NCBI GenBank assembly: GCA_947631305.1
Contig: CANRKV010000011.1
Location: 1 to 20,034 of the forward strand
From: an uncultured Jeotgalicoccus sp.
GTDB lineage: Bacteria; Bacillota; Bacilli; Staphylococcales; Salinicoccaceae
Length of the DNA: 20,034 nucleotides
Direction of reading: 5' to 3'
The notes beneath the pieces are model-generated. The model searched no databases, was not told where the DNA came from, and saw only the letters and a list, made by a program, of their open reading frames with translations. Position 1 is the stretch's first letter. Every line of letters begins with the position of its first letter. Shown here piece by piece: positions 5,235-14,311 of this stretch. The translations under genes were made by a program, and so were the position numbers.

Positions 5235-7211
5235 ATGGATATAAAGAGGCAGTACAGACCGGAAATAGAAGGGCTGAGAGCGATAGCAGCACTTCTCGTG
5301 GCTGTTTATCATATTTGGATGATGCGCGTTTCCGGCGGTGTAGATGTGTTTTTCGTAGTATCAGGATTTTTAATTACTACATCTTTACTGTCGAAATATG
5401 CAAGAGACGGATACATAAAGTTCGGTAATTTCATATTGGGTCTCCTTAGAAGATTACTGCCGAGTGCTTTAATAGTAATGATATTCATTACTATAGGCAG
5501 TTTTTTTATTTTGCCCGATGTAAGATTTACAGCAACAATTAAAGAAATAGCTGCATCATTGTTATATTTTGAAAACTGGCAGCTCGCAATATCGGGAACA
5601 GACTATTTAGATCAGAACAATCCCCAAAGCCCTGTACAGCACTTCTGGGCGATGTCGATACAGGGACAGTTTTACGTCATATGGTTTGTAATCATATCAT
5701 TAGCGATTTTCATCAGTAAAAAAATGAACATAAGTCTGAAAAGAGTATTTACTCTAGTACTGCTTATATTATTTACAGCATCATTAATATATTCTGTTTA
5801 TATAACATCTGCGAACCAGCCATGGGCTTATTTTGATACAGGTGCACGTGTATTCGAATTTGCTGTCGGCGGAGTGCTGATGATTTATATATTTAATCTA
5901 AATATTCATAAGTACTTAAGTTTTATATTAGGATGGCTCGGGCTCGGAATATTATTATTTACAGGTATCTTACTGGATGTACAGGGGACATTCCCGGGAT
6001 TTATCGCACTGATTCCGATAAGTGCCGCAGTATTAATACTGATCGCGGGACAGAATCCAAGTAAATTTGGAGTGGAAAAACTTCTGAGTGCGGCACCGCT
6101 TAGATTCTTAGGCGGTTTAAGCTACGGGATTTACTTGTGGCACTGGCCGATACTCATATTTTATTATGAAATATTTAATGTTGAAACTGTATCATTAACG
6201 CACGGAATTATAATAATACTCATATCGGTAATATTGAGTTATATCACTACAAATATAGTTGAAAAACCAATAATTAACTTTATAAACAAACATAATTTTA
6301 CCTTTAAAGGATTCAGCCCGATTATCGGTTTAATAACAGTACTTGTTATAAGCATAAGCAGCTGGTACTTCTATATGAACAATCAGAATATGCCGCTGGA
6401 GGCAGGAAGTGAAGATTATCCCGGCGTCATGGTGCACGCTGCAGAATATGATATTTCATCATTGGAAGAAAAAGAGCCTGTGCCTTCTTTAAGTACAGTA
6501 TTGGATGATAAAACAGCTGCCTATGAATGTCAGGTGAGTCCTCAATCTTCGGAAGTAAGAGTGTGCGACTATGGCAAAGAACAAAATTATGATTATACGG
6601 TTGCTGTAGTAGGCGGCTCTAAATCTACACACTGGGTGTCTCCGCTGGAGCATATTGCTGAAGAGGAAAATCTGCGTTTAATTAATATCACTAAAGCCGG
6701 ATGCAGATTTACAACTGACACAGAGAATTATACAGAACAATGTATCGAGTGGAATAAACGGGTTATCGATAAAATTATCGATGAAGATGTCGATTTAGTT
6801 GTTACCCTGGCTGATATTGCGTATTCTGACTTATATGATGTGCCGGACGGATTTATTGAGCAATTTAAAAAGCTGGAAGAAGCGAATATTAATATTCTGG
6901 CTTTAAGAGATACGCCTTACTTTAAAGGTTCGGTACCTGAGTGTATTGAAGAGCATGGGCGCAACAGTATTGAATGTAAAATAGTTAAGGATGATGTTTA
7001 TAACAGTCCTTCGGCATGGGAAAGATTAGACAGCAAACCAGCAAACGTTTTGTATGCCGATTACAGTAATTATTTCTGCGGACCGGAATATTGTAATCCT
7101 GTTGTCGGAAATGTAATTGGTTACTTTGACCATGACCATATGACAGAAACTTTCAGCAACACTTTTATACCGCTGTTATATAGAGATGTTATGGATGCAT
7201 TAAAATTATAG
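5235..7211 (+). CDS. AT3-SGNH O-acyltransferase (OatA-like)
   Basis: This 658-residue protein joins an acyltransferase-3 membrane domain (about 8-385, ten or so helices) to an extracytoplasmic SGNH-hydrolase-like domain (about 455-650). Seen in the AT3 part are R15-x10-H26 (RAIAALLVAVYH), GVDVFFVVSGFLI, QHFWAMSIQGQFY and SYGIYLWHWPILIF. In the SGNH part the nucleophile block is VVGGSKSTHW (S462) and the terminal DxxH is FDHDHMT (D632, H635). Several cysteine pairs are present, as usual for this branch. Such proteins move acetyl groups across the membrane onto peptidoglycan or other wall sugars; the acceptor cannot be told here. I chose ATG 5235 (AGAGGT 11 nt upstream) over TTG 5214, since the family begins close to YRPEIEGLRA. 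The neighbouring gene is a second AT3 protein. Confidence 0.88.
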   Translation: MDIKRQYRPEIEGLRAIAALLVAVYHIWMMRVSGGVDVFFVVSGFLITTSLLSKYARDGYIKFGNFILGLLRRLLPSALIVMIFITIGSFFILPDVRFTATIKEIAASLLYFENWQLAISGTDYLDQNNPQSPVQHFWAMSIQGQFYVIWFVIISLAIFISKKMNISLKRVFTLVLLILFTASLIYSVYITSANQPWAYFDTGARVFEFAVGGVLMIYIFNLNIHKYLSFILGWLGLGILLFTGILLDVQGTFPGFIALIPISAAVLILIAGQNPSKFGVEKLLSAAPLRFLGGLSYGIYLWHWPILIFYYEIFNVETVSLTHGIIIILISVILSYITTNIVEKPIINFINKHNFTFKGFSPIIGLITVLVISISSWYFYMNNQNMPLEAGSEDYPGVMVHAAEYDISSLEEKEPVPSLSTVLDDKTAAYECQVSPQSSEVRVCDYGKEQNYDYTVAVVGGSKSTHWVSPLEHIAEEENLRLINITKAGCRFTTDTENYTEQCIEWNKRVIDKIIDEDVDLVVTLADIAYSDLYDVPDGFIEQFKKLEEANINILALRDTPYFKGSVPECIEEHGRNSIECKIVKDDVYNSPSAWERLDSKPANVLYADYSNYFCGPEYCNPVVGNVIGYFDHDHMTETFSNTFIPLLYRDVMDALKL

Positions 7212-7231
7212 CTTGGCAGATTGGTGATTAG

Positions 7232-8188
7232 GTGGAGAAAAAACGAATAGAATGGCTGGATATTGCCAAGGCAATCAGTATTATACTGGTTGTTCTCGGT
7301 CATGCCGGCCACCCATTTTTAGATATATATTTAGGCTGGTTCAGAATGCCGCTGTTCTTCTTTTTATCAGGTGTGTTATTTAAGCCTGTACTGTTCAAAA
7401 GCTTTGGACGGTGGGCAGGTAATAAAACATACAGAATGATGCTGCCGTACTTTGTCTACGGCATTGTGATTTTTGCAGTATTTAATATGCAGAGTTTAGA
7501 ATTGCTGCCGGATCATCTGTATAATCTCCTGTACGGCGGAAGCGGCCTGCAGGGACCTTACGGTGTGTTCTGGTTTATAACGGTATTGCTGCTTACACAG
7601 CTGCTGCTCGGTATAATCAGTAATTTTTATAAATGGATTCAAATTTTTATCATTGCAGCATTATTTGTTGTGGGACACAGTGAATTTATTATTTCATTTG
7701 ATTGGCTCTGGAATGCCAATGTAGTAATGATTGCAATATTCTATTATTCACTCGGTTATTACAGTAAGGAGATTATAAGAAAATACCATGATTCATTTAC
7801 TGCAGCTGCAATTTCTGCAGCACTCGCAGCAATTGTAATTTTTATAAATGTAAATGGTCAACTGGATTTTTATCTGAATTTAAAAATGAGTTCCTACAAT
7901 CATTTTATCCTGGATATTATTATCCCTCTGCTGTTCTTTATGCCGGTTATATACATCAGCAGTGTAATTGAGAAGTTCCCAATTAAAGAAATTTTAAAAG
8001 TGATAGGACAGTATTCAATTGTAATAATGTATCTGCACCTGCCGGTGAATATATTCTTCCGAACAGTATTGGAATATAATGTAACGGCATTTGAATTTAC
8101 AGTGCTCGGTGTAGCAATTCCGGTAATTATCGGATACTTATTCAGTTTGACAAAGCCTACGAGAATATTATTTTTAGGTTTAAAATAA
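7232..8188 (+). CDS. Acyltransferase-3 family membrane protein (no SGNH domain)
   Basis: This 318-residue polytopic protein has about ten membrane helices and opens with RIEWLDIAKAISIILVVLGH, the signature of the compact AT3 group that includes fucose 4-O-acetylase and exopolysaccharide O-acyltransferases (catalytic-type His at H24). RMPLFFFLSG is the second family motif. It lacks an extracytoplasmic esterase domain, unlike its upstream neighbour. The only reasonable start is GTG 7232, 20 nt after the preceding stop, with GGTGA just upstream. A strong terminator follows the gene. Likely role: O-acetylation of a polysaccharide or wall polymer; the substrate is inferred from context only. Confidence 0.85.
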   Translation: MEKKRIEWLDIAKAISIILVVLGHAGHPFLDIYLGWFRMPLFFFLSGVLFKPVLFKSFGRWAGNKTYRMMLPYFVYGIVIFAVFNMQSLELLPDHLYNLLYGGSGLQGPYGVFWFITVLLLTQLLLGIISNFYKWIQIFIIAALFVVGHSEFIISFDWLWNANVVMIAIFYYSLGYYSKEIIRKYHDSFTAAAISAALAAIVIFINVNGQLDFYLNLKMSSYNHFILDIIIPLLFFMPVIYISSVIEKFPIKEILKVIGQYSIVIMYLHLPVNIFFRTVLEYNVTAFEFTVLGVAIPVIIGYLFSLTKPTRILFLGLK

Positions 8189-8197
8189 TAGACAAAT

Positions 8198-8231
8198 AAA
8201 AGAGTGGACATGAGTCTGCTCTTTTTCTTTT
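8198..8231 (+). terminator. Intrinsic terminator after the acyltransferase pair
   Basis: The stem AAAAGAGTGGAC pairs with GTCTGCTCTTTT (two G-T wobbles) around an ATGA loop, followed by a T-rich run. It lies 10 nt after the stop at 8188 and marks the end of the transcript before the tagG promoter. Confidence 0.85.
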
Positions 8232-8246
8232 AATATTGGTTTTTAA

Positions 8247-8275
8247 ATGACACCGATATGAATTACCATTATAAT
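8247..8275 (+). promoter_or_regulatory. Promoter of the wall-polymer operon
   Basis: ATGACA (8247-8252, one mismatch from TTGACA), a 17-nt spacer and a perfect TATAAT (8270-8275) lie about 50 nt upstream of the tagG ATG and just after a strong terminator. No other promoter of this quality was noticed before the end of the operon at 16702. Confidence 0.75.
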
Positions 8276-8326
8276 AAATGAGATACAAATTTAAATTTAA
8301 AAAGCGAACATATAAGAGGGAATGTC

Positions 8327-9136
8327 ATGAATCACGTTATAACTTTATTTAAAGAGCAATTTCAAAATATCCATTTAATATGGAAGTTGTCAATTTACAA
8401 TGTTAAGAGTGAATACTCAAATCACTACCTTGGTTTGTTCTGGAACTTTCTGCAGCCTCTGATGCAGGCAGCAATTTATTATTTAATTTTCGGTCTGGGC
8501 CTGAGAGGCGCAACAGCACCGGATTCAGAGATTCCATTTATTGTTTACCTTATTTCAGGGTTATTCCCATGGCTGTTTATTTCACAGGCCATTAATGTCG
8601 GCTCAAACGCAATTTATGCACAGCTTGGATTAGTGACCAAGATGAGATTTCCATCCAGTGTGCTGCTGTCGATTTCATTTACCAACAGTTTAATTAATCT
8701 GTCATTTATGACATTGATTATAATGCTTATCTCAATCTTTAACGGATTTGTGAACCCGATGTATTTCTTAATGCTTATCTATTTTGTTGTCGCATCATTT
8801 GCATTAATTTTCGCGGTGAATTTAATAATGAGTACGCTGATTATACTTGTACGGGATGTTAGAAATGTACTGCAAAATGTTATACGTATGGGCTTCTTCA
8901 TGACTCCAATATTTTGGCAGCCGGGAGAACGAGGCGGGTTACTTCAAATGATTTCAGATTTAAACCCTTTTGCTTATCTTGTACAGAACTTCCGTAATGC
9001 TATGATTTACGGTGACGGATTATTTTATGGAACAATGGAGCAGCATATATATTTCTGGGCAATTACAGTTGTTCTCCTGCTGATAGGAAGTTACCTTCAT
9101 ATTAAATTCCGTTACAAACTAATTGATTATCTATAA
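8327..9136 (+). CDS. tagG: TagG/TarG-type ABC transporter permease
   Basis: TagG/TarG is the membrane half of the ABC exporter that flips finished wall teichoic acid (or a similar polymer) across the membrane. The 269-residue protein has an amphipathic N terminus, the ABC-2 permease motif YSNHYLGLFWNFLQPLMQA, and six predicted helices. FMTPIFWQPGE and LNPFAYLVQNFRNAMIYG are also typical of polysaccharide-exporter permeases. Length fits TagG (about 270). ATG 8327 has AGAGGGA 7 nt upstream. It is the first gene after the promoter. Its ATPase partner TagH is not adjacent but four genes downstream on the same transcript. Export of another O-antigen-like polymer cannot be excluded. Confidence 0.9.
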   Translation: MNHVITLFKEQFQNIHLIWKLSIYNVKSEYSNHYLGLFWNFLQPLMQAAIYYLIFGLGLRGATAPDSEIPFIVYLISGLFPWLFISQAINVGSNAIYAQLGLVTKMRFPSSVLLSISFTNSLINLSFMTLIIMLISIFNGFVNPMYFLMLIYFVVASFALIFAVNLIMSTLIILVRDVRNVLQNVIRMGFFMTPIFWQPGERGGLLQMISDLNPFAYLVQNFRNAMIYGDGLFYGTMEQHIYFWAITVVLLLIGSYLHIKFRYKLIDYL

Positions 9137-9149
9137 GGGTGGTAGAACA

Positions 9150-10301
9150 ATGCAGAAGTATTTAATGATATGCAACGCATATCCGACATTGGAAAACCTA
9201 TACGCAAACAGCTTTTTGCACAGAAGAGTAAAAGCTTATCAGCAAAAAGGATTAGATGTTGATATTGTCGTTATAACTACAAAAGTTTTAAAAGATAAAT
9301 ATTACGATGGTGTACACATTAAATACATGGATGAGTATCAAATCGCATCATTTTTAAAAGCTAATGATTATTCTACAGTGTTATTTCACTTTATTAATAA
9401 AAAAATGTTTTACGGTATTGATCAGCTGGATGCAGAAGAACGGCCAAATATAGCTGTCTGGCTTCACGGCTTTGAAGCGGAAGCCTGGCATAGAAGATAT
9501 TATAACTTTTTGGAAAATATCAGCCAGCTCGATAATGCACTGGAAAGAAAAGATACTGTATTTGAGACGCAGAAAGAATTTCTGCAGGACATTATGACAC
9601 GTAATGATTTAAATATTAAATTTATATATGTATCCCGCAGATTTAAGGAACTGTACGTTGATCCTTATGTCGGGGTAGTGCCGGATAATTATCATATTAT
9701 CCATAATATAATCGACGATGAACTGTTTCAGTATCATAAAAAATCTGCTGATGACAGATTGAAAATTTGCAGTATAAGACCATTTACAGCTAAAAACTAT
9801 GCAAATGATATAACTGTGGAAGTCATTAAACAATTAAGCAGGAAAAAATATTTCCACAAACTTGAATTTAATATTTACGGTGACGGGAAATTGTTTAATG
9901 TGCTGACTAATCCCTTAAAGCAATTTGAGAATGTCACCCTGCATAAAGGGTTTGTCAAACAGAATGATATTCCTCTAATTCATAAAGATCACGGGATTTA
10001 TCTGGGCCCGTCACGCCATGATTCACAAGGTGTATCGTTAGGTGAAGCTATGAGCAGCGGCCTGGTACCGGTGACTAACGCTATTGGGGGAATTCCTGAA
10101 TTTATTACTCATAAAGAAACAGGAATGCTCGCAGCGAGAGATAATGTGACTGAAATGGTTGAACATGTGGAATACTTATATAAACATGCACGTAAATTCA
10201 AAAAAATAAGTGAACAGGCGTCAAAAAGTATTAAACAGCAGGCCGGTCTGGAAACTGTTATAAGTAAGGAAATTGAGGTGATTACAAATGGCTGGAGTTG
10301 A
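9150..10301 (+). CDS. GT4-family glycosyltransferase
   Basis: This 383-residue GT-B fold protein has an N-terminal Rossmann half (MICNAYPT..NSFLHRRVKAYQQKGLDVDIVVI), a middle WLHGFEAE region and a C-terminal nucleotide-sugar domain. The conserved donor-site pattern is SRHDSQGVSLGEAMSSGLVPV with H290/D291 and E299, followed by GGIPEF. This is a retaining GT4-type enzyme, which would add a sugar to the growing polymer or to its lipid-linked start. The start is ATG 9150 with AAGGGTGG 6-7 nt upstream; a longer frame from 9123 would overlap tagG and lacks a ribosome site. The 3' end overlaps the next gene by 14 nt. Confidence 0.88.
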   Translation: MQKYLMICNAYPTLENLYANSFLHRRVKAYQQKGLDVDIVVITTKVLKDKYYDGVHIKYMDEYQIASFLKANDYSTVLFHFINKKMFYGIDQLDAEERPNIAVWLHGFEAEAWHRRYYNFLENISQLDNALERKDTVFETQKEFLQDIMTRNDLNIKFIYVSRRFKELYVDPYVGVVPDNYHIIHNIIDDELFQYHKKSADDRLKICSIRPFTAKNYANDITVEVIKQLSRKKYFHKLEFNIYGDGKLFNVLTNPLKQFENVTLHKGFVKQNDIPLIHKDHGIYLGPSRHDSQGVSLGEAMSSGLVPVTNAIGGIPEFITHKETGMLAARDNVTEMVEHVEYLYKHARKFKKISEQASKSIKQQAGLETVISKEIEVITNGWS

Positions 10302-10665
10302 TTGGGAAAAGGCGTATCATGATTTAGAAAATCATATTGAAGCAATAATGAAAGAGACCAGTGAACTGGTTAACAATGCGTCTCCAAAACTAAAAATGAA
10401 TGAAGTTTATGTATCAAAGACAAATACGCTTGATGTAATCATTGACGCAACAGGCGATAAAATGGAATATGCAATTGATCTTATTGATCGTAAAGGGAAG
10501 AAAGAAACTGTTAAAACAGGTTATCAGAAGTCTAATACATTTTCTTTTGATATCCCGGACGGAAGATACTCAATTACAGCATATGCCAAAGAAAGCTTAA
10601 AAGAAAACTCCAGGGTATTCGAAAAAATATCTGTAAATTTTAAACGGGTGCTTAATGATGAATAA
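10288..10665 (+). CDS. Small hypothetical protein, helical start plus beta domain
   Basis: This 125-residue cytoplasmic protein was not recognised. Residues 1-35 are helical (YHDLENHIEAIMKETSELVN). The rest is a run of strands (NEVYVSKTNTLDVIIDAT, MEYAIDLIDRKGKKETV, NTFSFDIPDGRYSITAYAK) that looks like an Ig-like or Y_Y_Y-type beta-sandwich. There is no signal peptide or membrane segment. ATG 10288 has GAGGTGA upstream and lies inside the end of the glycosyltransferase gene, and its stop overlaps the next start. It is firmly embedded in the operon and probably an accessory or binding protein for the synthesis machinery. Confidence 0.8.
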   Translation: MAGVDWEKAYHDLENHIEAIMKETSELVNNASPKLKMNEVYVSKTNTLDVIIDATGDKMEYAIDLIDRKGKKETVKTGYQKSNTFSFDIPDGRYSITAYAKESLKENSRVFEKISVNFKRVLNDE

Positions 10666-11281
10666 ATTTTTTATGGAACTGGATGACAATAATAATGGCC
10701 GCTCAGTCATGCTTATAATTCAGAAGAATGAAAAACTCAATGATTTATATGCGCGTCTCCGGGAATATGATATGGAGAAGTATATTGATTTAACAAAAAT
10801 TGATGTCGGTAATGTCTGGAGAATTATTAAGGATTTTCCTGAAAATGATATAGAAGCAACTTTTATTGTCAGTGATGAACAAATTAATGAAACATTGCTT
10901 AACACCGCTGACAATATTGAAAATATAGATTTTAAAAATAATCTCTATCATCTTAAATCCGGTACAGGAAACAGCAATATGCTGGAGAAATACAGAATGC
11001 TGAATATTAATGTTAAACAAAAAAGTAAATCATATGAACTTGAAATCGTTGAGAGTCTTCTCAGGGAGTATGACAAAAATAATGAGATTATTAATCAGCT
11101 TCAAAGAGAAAATCAGCAGCTGCAGGCTGGCCGTATCCTCGTAAATGATAATGATCTTGAAACACGATATTTAGATTTAATGGAAAAGTATAAACAGTCT
11201 CTAAGCAGACTGGAACAGCTGCGCAGCTCAAAACTTGGTAAAATGCAAGTTGCATACTGGAACAGGAGAAGAGGATATTAA
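10655..11281 (+). CDS. Hypothetical protein with C-terminal coiled coil
   Basis: This 208-residue protein was not recognised. The first 115 residues are mixed alpha/beta. From about 120 to 195 there is a coiled-coil pattern (SLLREYDKNNEIINQLQREN, then ...YKQSLSRLEQLRSSK). It ends in a basic aromatic tail, KLGKMQVAYWNRRRG, which could lie on the membrane surface. It overlaps the upstream gene by 11 nt and its stop TAA shares one base with the next ATG. Two adjacent ATGs (10655, 10658) are possible starts; the GGGTG site is better spaced for the second. The role is likely structural, as an adaptor among the glycosyltransferases; this is inferred. Confidence 0.8.
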   Translation: MMNKFFMELDDNNNGRSVMLIIQKNEKLNDLYARLREYDMEKYIDLTKIDVGNVWRIIKDFPENDIEATFIVSDEQINETLLNTADNIENIDFKNNLYHLKSGTGNSNMLEKYRMLNINVKQKSKSYELEIVESLLREYDKNNEIINQLQRENQQLQAGRILVNDNDLETRYLDLMEKYKQSLSRLEQLRSSKLGKMQVAYWNRRRGY

Positions 11282-13368
11282 TGAAGGTAGTTAATAGAAT
11301 CAATACAGCAGATGCAAATTCCCAATATATAAATAATGTAATATCTTCATTGTCTGAGTCACATCCGATGGGACTGACGGTCATTCAATTTATTGGAGAC
11401 TCTGAAGTTAAACCGGAATACAGTACAGTTGAGAAGAGGAGTATATCTAATATGAATACTGTCCTCGTAACAGATCACTCAGGGATTTACGAGGAGCTGA
11501 AAAAAGAAGCTGCTGCTGACGATACTGTAATTTACGGTACTGTTGAAGAAGCTAAAGTATATATAAAATATTCCCATGTGTTAATCATTGATGGGAATTT
11601 AACAATTAAATTCAATAATGAAAAGTTGAACTTCAGCGAAGATAAAATCTATCTTACGGACATAGATGATAATGACTCTTTAGATGCAAAAATCTATAAG
11701 AAGTTTTTATCGGATAATCATATTGATAAATACAGCTTTGATTCTCAGACAATAGAAAAGTTAATTCGGGAAACGAACTGTATCATTCCGTCGCAGCTGA
11801 TTTTCCACCACAGCTTTACTGATAATTTTTCATTCCGTTTTAACATTTGGATGTCTAACCTGATGGCGATTGTTAATTTAAATGGTGAGATTGAAAAAGC
11901 AGAGGGAATCTGCGTAAGTGGTAAGCTTGAAAGAGGAATTCCGGAAAGCTGCCGTGAAACGGTAATGTGTGTTAAATATATAGATAGTAAAATCTCTAAA
12001 CGATATGATGATAAAGTATCGGAAGTACTGCAGTACTTTAATAAAGTATTTACAGCTAAATTGAAAAATCATATCGATAAAGGGCATGTCAGCAAAGATG
12101 CTCTTATTAAAGAGATGAAATCTATCGGTATCGAAAACATTTATTACTCAGCTTTAAATAAAGGTGATGCCGGTAAACTTGTTTTAGCATACTGCTTCCC
12201 GCCATTTAACGATACGAGTGGTAACGTGATGGCCAAAAGAATTTTCGAAGCGGGTGATATTGTCGATGTCATCTCGAATGATATGAGCCGTATTAGAAAT
12301 AAGGACAATAAGCTGGTTAATATTATGTCGCATTTACTTGATTCTCAACTTGTTCTGACGGGACCCCAGGCTTTCAGCAGCTGGACCAGTATAGAAGAAT
12401 ATATCGAAGGTGCATTTCATAAGTACAAGCTTTACGAACAAAAATACGATGAGATTTATTCGCGCGTGATGTTCCCGCACTCTCATTTTGCTGCATTTGC
12501 AATTAAAAAAGAAAATCCTGATATAAAATGGGTTGCAGAGTTTTCAGACCCCTTGTACACAGATGTTTCTTCTAATATAAGATATGCACCAATAGAAGAT
12601 GATGATTATATAGAGATGCTTAAAGAATATACAGGCGAAGAATACAGTCATTTAATTGATGACAACTCATTCAATGTCTGTGAAGTGATCCCTTTTCTGT
12701 ACGCGGATGAACTGATCTTTACAAATCAGTATCAGATGAACTATATGATTGAAAGATTCGATGAAAAAATTAAAGCTTTAGTGATCAGTAAAGCGGTAAT
12801 CAGTCAGCATCCAACATTACCTGCGGAGATGTACAATATCGAAAAATCATTTTACAGAGTTAATCAGCAGGAAATAAATATTGCTTACTTTGGAAATTTT
12901 TACGATACGCGGGGATTCAGGCAAATTGAACTGGTAGCCAAGCAGCTTTACGAAGCGAATATAAATAATTTTAAAATTCATGTATTCACTAATCTTAATA
13001 AGAAAACAATGACATTCTACAGACAAAGTGACTTTAAAGAGTATATTGAGATGAATCAATATGCCCCTTACTTTGAATTTCTGAATTTAACTAATTTGAT
13101 GGATGTATTACTTATCTTTGATGCAGAAACAATAGGTATAAAACCTTACAATCCATACGTTCCTTCTAAATTGAGTGATTACAGAGGCAGTAAGAGCAAA
13201 ATCTGGGCATTTACAGAAAAAGACAGTGTACTGGATTTAACGGATGAAAATAATTTATATACTGTACAGCAGCGGGATTATTATAAATATAGTGAGGTAT
13301 TTACACAAATTTCTAATGATATTGCTAAACCATTATATAATACGGCTAATATTAAATGCCTAAATTAA
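11281..13368 (+). CDS. Large glycosyltransferase-like protein with apparently inactive GT-A half
   Basis: This 695-residue protein is a full-length paralogue of the 725-residue protein at 14525-16702. The C-terminal domain (about 298-690) carries matching motifs in order: LAYCFPPFNDTSGNVMAKRI, YDEIYSRVMFPHSHFAAFAI, WVAEFSDPLYTD, FNVCEVIPFLYADELIFTNQ, KAVISQHPTLP, NIAYFGNFYDTRG and YFEFLNLT. It is probably a GT-B-type fold. The N-terminal half aligns weakly with the GT2 domain of the paralogue, but the metal-binding LDVDD becomes IIDGN (D104) and the GED base motif becomes SFRF. It thus looks like a pseudo-enzyme half. It starts one base inside the upstream stop with a strong AGGAGAAGAGG site. 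Possible role: polymerase subunit or regulator of the active paralogue. Confidence 0.8.
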   Translation: MKVVNRINTADANSQYINNVISSLSESHPMGLTVIQFIGDSEVKPEYSTVEKRSISNMNTVLVTDHSGIYEELKKEAAADDTVIYGTVEEAKVYIKYSHVLIIDGNLTIKFNNEKLNFSEDKIYLTDIDDNDSLDAKIYKKFLSDNHIDKYSFDSQTIEKLIRETNCIIPSQLIFHHSFTDNFSFRFNIWMSNLMAIVNLNGEIEKAEGICVSGKLERGIPESCRETVMCVKYIDSKISKRYDDKVSEVLQYFNKVFTAKLKNHIDKGHVSKDALIKEMKSIGIENIYYSALNKGDAGKLVLAYCFPPFNDTSGNVMAKRIFEAGDIVDVISNDMSRIRNKDNKLVNIMSHLLDSQLVLTGPQAFSSWTSIEEYIEGAFHKYKLYEQKYDEIYSRVMFPHSHFAAFAIKKENPDIKWVAEFSDPLYTDVSSNIRYAPIEDDDYIEMLKEYTGEEYSHLIDDNSFNVCEVIPFLYADELIFTNQYQMNYMIERFDEKIKALVISKAVISQHPTLPAEMYNIEKSFYRVNQQEINIAYFGNFYDTRGFRQIELVAKQLYEANINNFKIHVFTNLNKKTMTFYRQSDFKEYIEMNQYAPYFEFLNLTNLMDVLLIFDAETIGIKPYNPYVPSKLSDYRGSKSKIWAFTEKDSVLDLTDENNLYTVQQRDYYKYSEVFTQISNDIAKPLYNTANIKCLN

Positions 13369-13390
13369 CACTGACTTGGAAGTGGGAAAA

Positions 13391-14299
13391 ATGACTTATA
13401 AAGTTAAAGTTGATAATGTTTCAAAAGTCTTTAATACGACAAGCAATAAGAAAAAATTATGGAAATTACTAGTTCCTTTTATGAATAAAGAGCAGGAATA
13501 CTATCACGCTTTAAAAAATGTTTCTTTTGAAGTTGAGCCGGGAGATTCTGTCGGGATTATCGGTTTAAATGGTTCCGGAAAATCCACACTTTCAAACCTG
13601 CTCGGCGGAGTAACGGTACCGTCATCGGGAGAAATATATGTGGATGGCAAACCATCGTTAATTGCCATTTCAGCAGGGCTGAATATGGAATTGACAGGTG
13701 AAGAAAATATTCATATGAAATGTCTGATGCACGGATTAAGTGAAAAAGAAATTGAAGAACGATATGATGATATTGTCGCATTCAGTGAACTTGAGGAATT
13801 TCTTAACCAGCCGATTAAATCATATTCAAGCGGTATGATGGCACGCCTCGGTTTTGCTATTGCGGTTCATACAGATCCGGATGTACTGATAGTTGACGAA
13901 GCATTATCAGTCGGCGATGATACATTTGCCAGTAAATGTATTGCGAAAATGAAGGAATTCAGAGAAGAAGGTAAAACAATATTTTTTGTCAGTCACTCGA
14001 TTCCTCAAATACAGCAAATGTGTAATAAGGCTGCGTGGATTCACTTTGGTGAATTACGGGAATATGGAGACTGCATACCGGTTGTAGGATTGTATGCACG
14101 TTTTGTAAGAGGATATAATATTAAAGAAAAACATATTCAAAAGCGCTATAAAAAGGCTATGATTGAAGGGCAGAGAACTACGACATATATGGCAGATAAA
14201 AATGATACCAGATTTGGAATAGGGAACAGTATACTTTTAATGATTTTTTCGGTTATTATAGTTGTAATGGGATATTTACAAGCAATTCAATATCTATAA
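13391..14299 (+). CDS. tagH: TagH/TarH-type ABC transporter ATPase
   Basis: This is the ATP-binding half of the wall-polymer exporter, partner of TagG. The 302-residue protein has Walker A GLNGSGKS (58-65), the Q/Y-loop region around LIAISAGLNMELTGEENI typical of TagH/RfbE exporters, signature YSSGMMARLGFAIAV, Walker B VLIVDEALSVGDD and switch FFVSHS. It ends in one membrane helix (about 275-296), a short version of the C-terminal extension of B. subtilis TagH (527 residues). I chose ATG 13391 with GTGGGA just upstream; an in-frame TTG at 13376 would add five residues. It lies four genes downstream of tagG and 22 nt after the preceding stop. A further 12 nt separate it from the small coiled-coil gene. 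Confidence 0.92.
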   Translation: MTYKVKVDNVSKVFNTTSNKKKLWKLLVPFMNKEQEYYHALKNVSFEVEPGDSVGIIGLNGSGKSTLSNLLGGVTVPSSGEIYVDGKPSLIAISAGLNMELTGEENIHMKCLMHGLSEKEIEERYDDIVAFSELEEFLNQPIKSYSSGMMARLGFAIAVHTDPDVLIVDEALSVGDDTFASKCIAKMKEFREEGKTIFFVSHSIPQIQQMCNKAAWIHFGELREYGDCIPVVGLYARFVRGYNIKEKHIQKRYKKAMIEGQRTTTYMADKNDTRFGIGNSILLMIFSVIIVVMGYLQAIQYL

Positions 14300-14311
14300 G
14301 GTGCTTATAAA

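Noticed and set aside
9123..9149. Longer N terminus for the GT4 gene starting inside tagG
   Set aside because: The start at 9150 has a strong AAGGGTGG site and matches the family start; the upstream codon has none.
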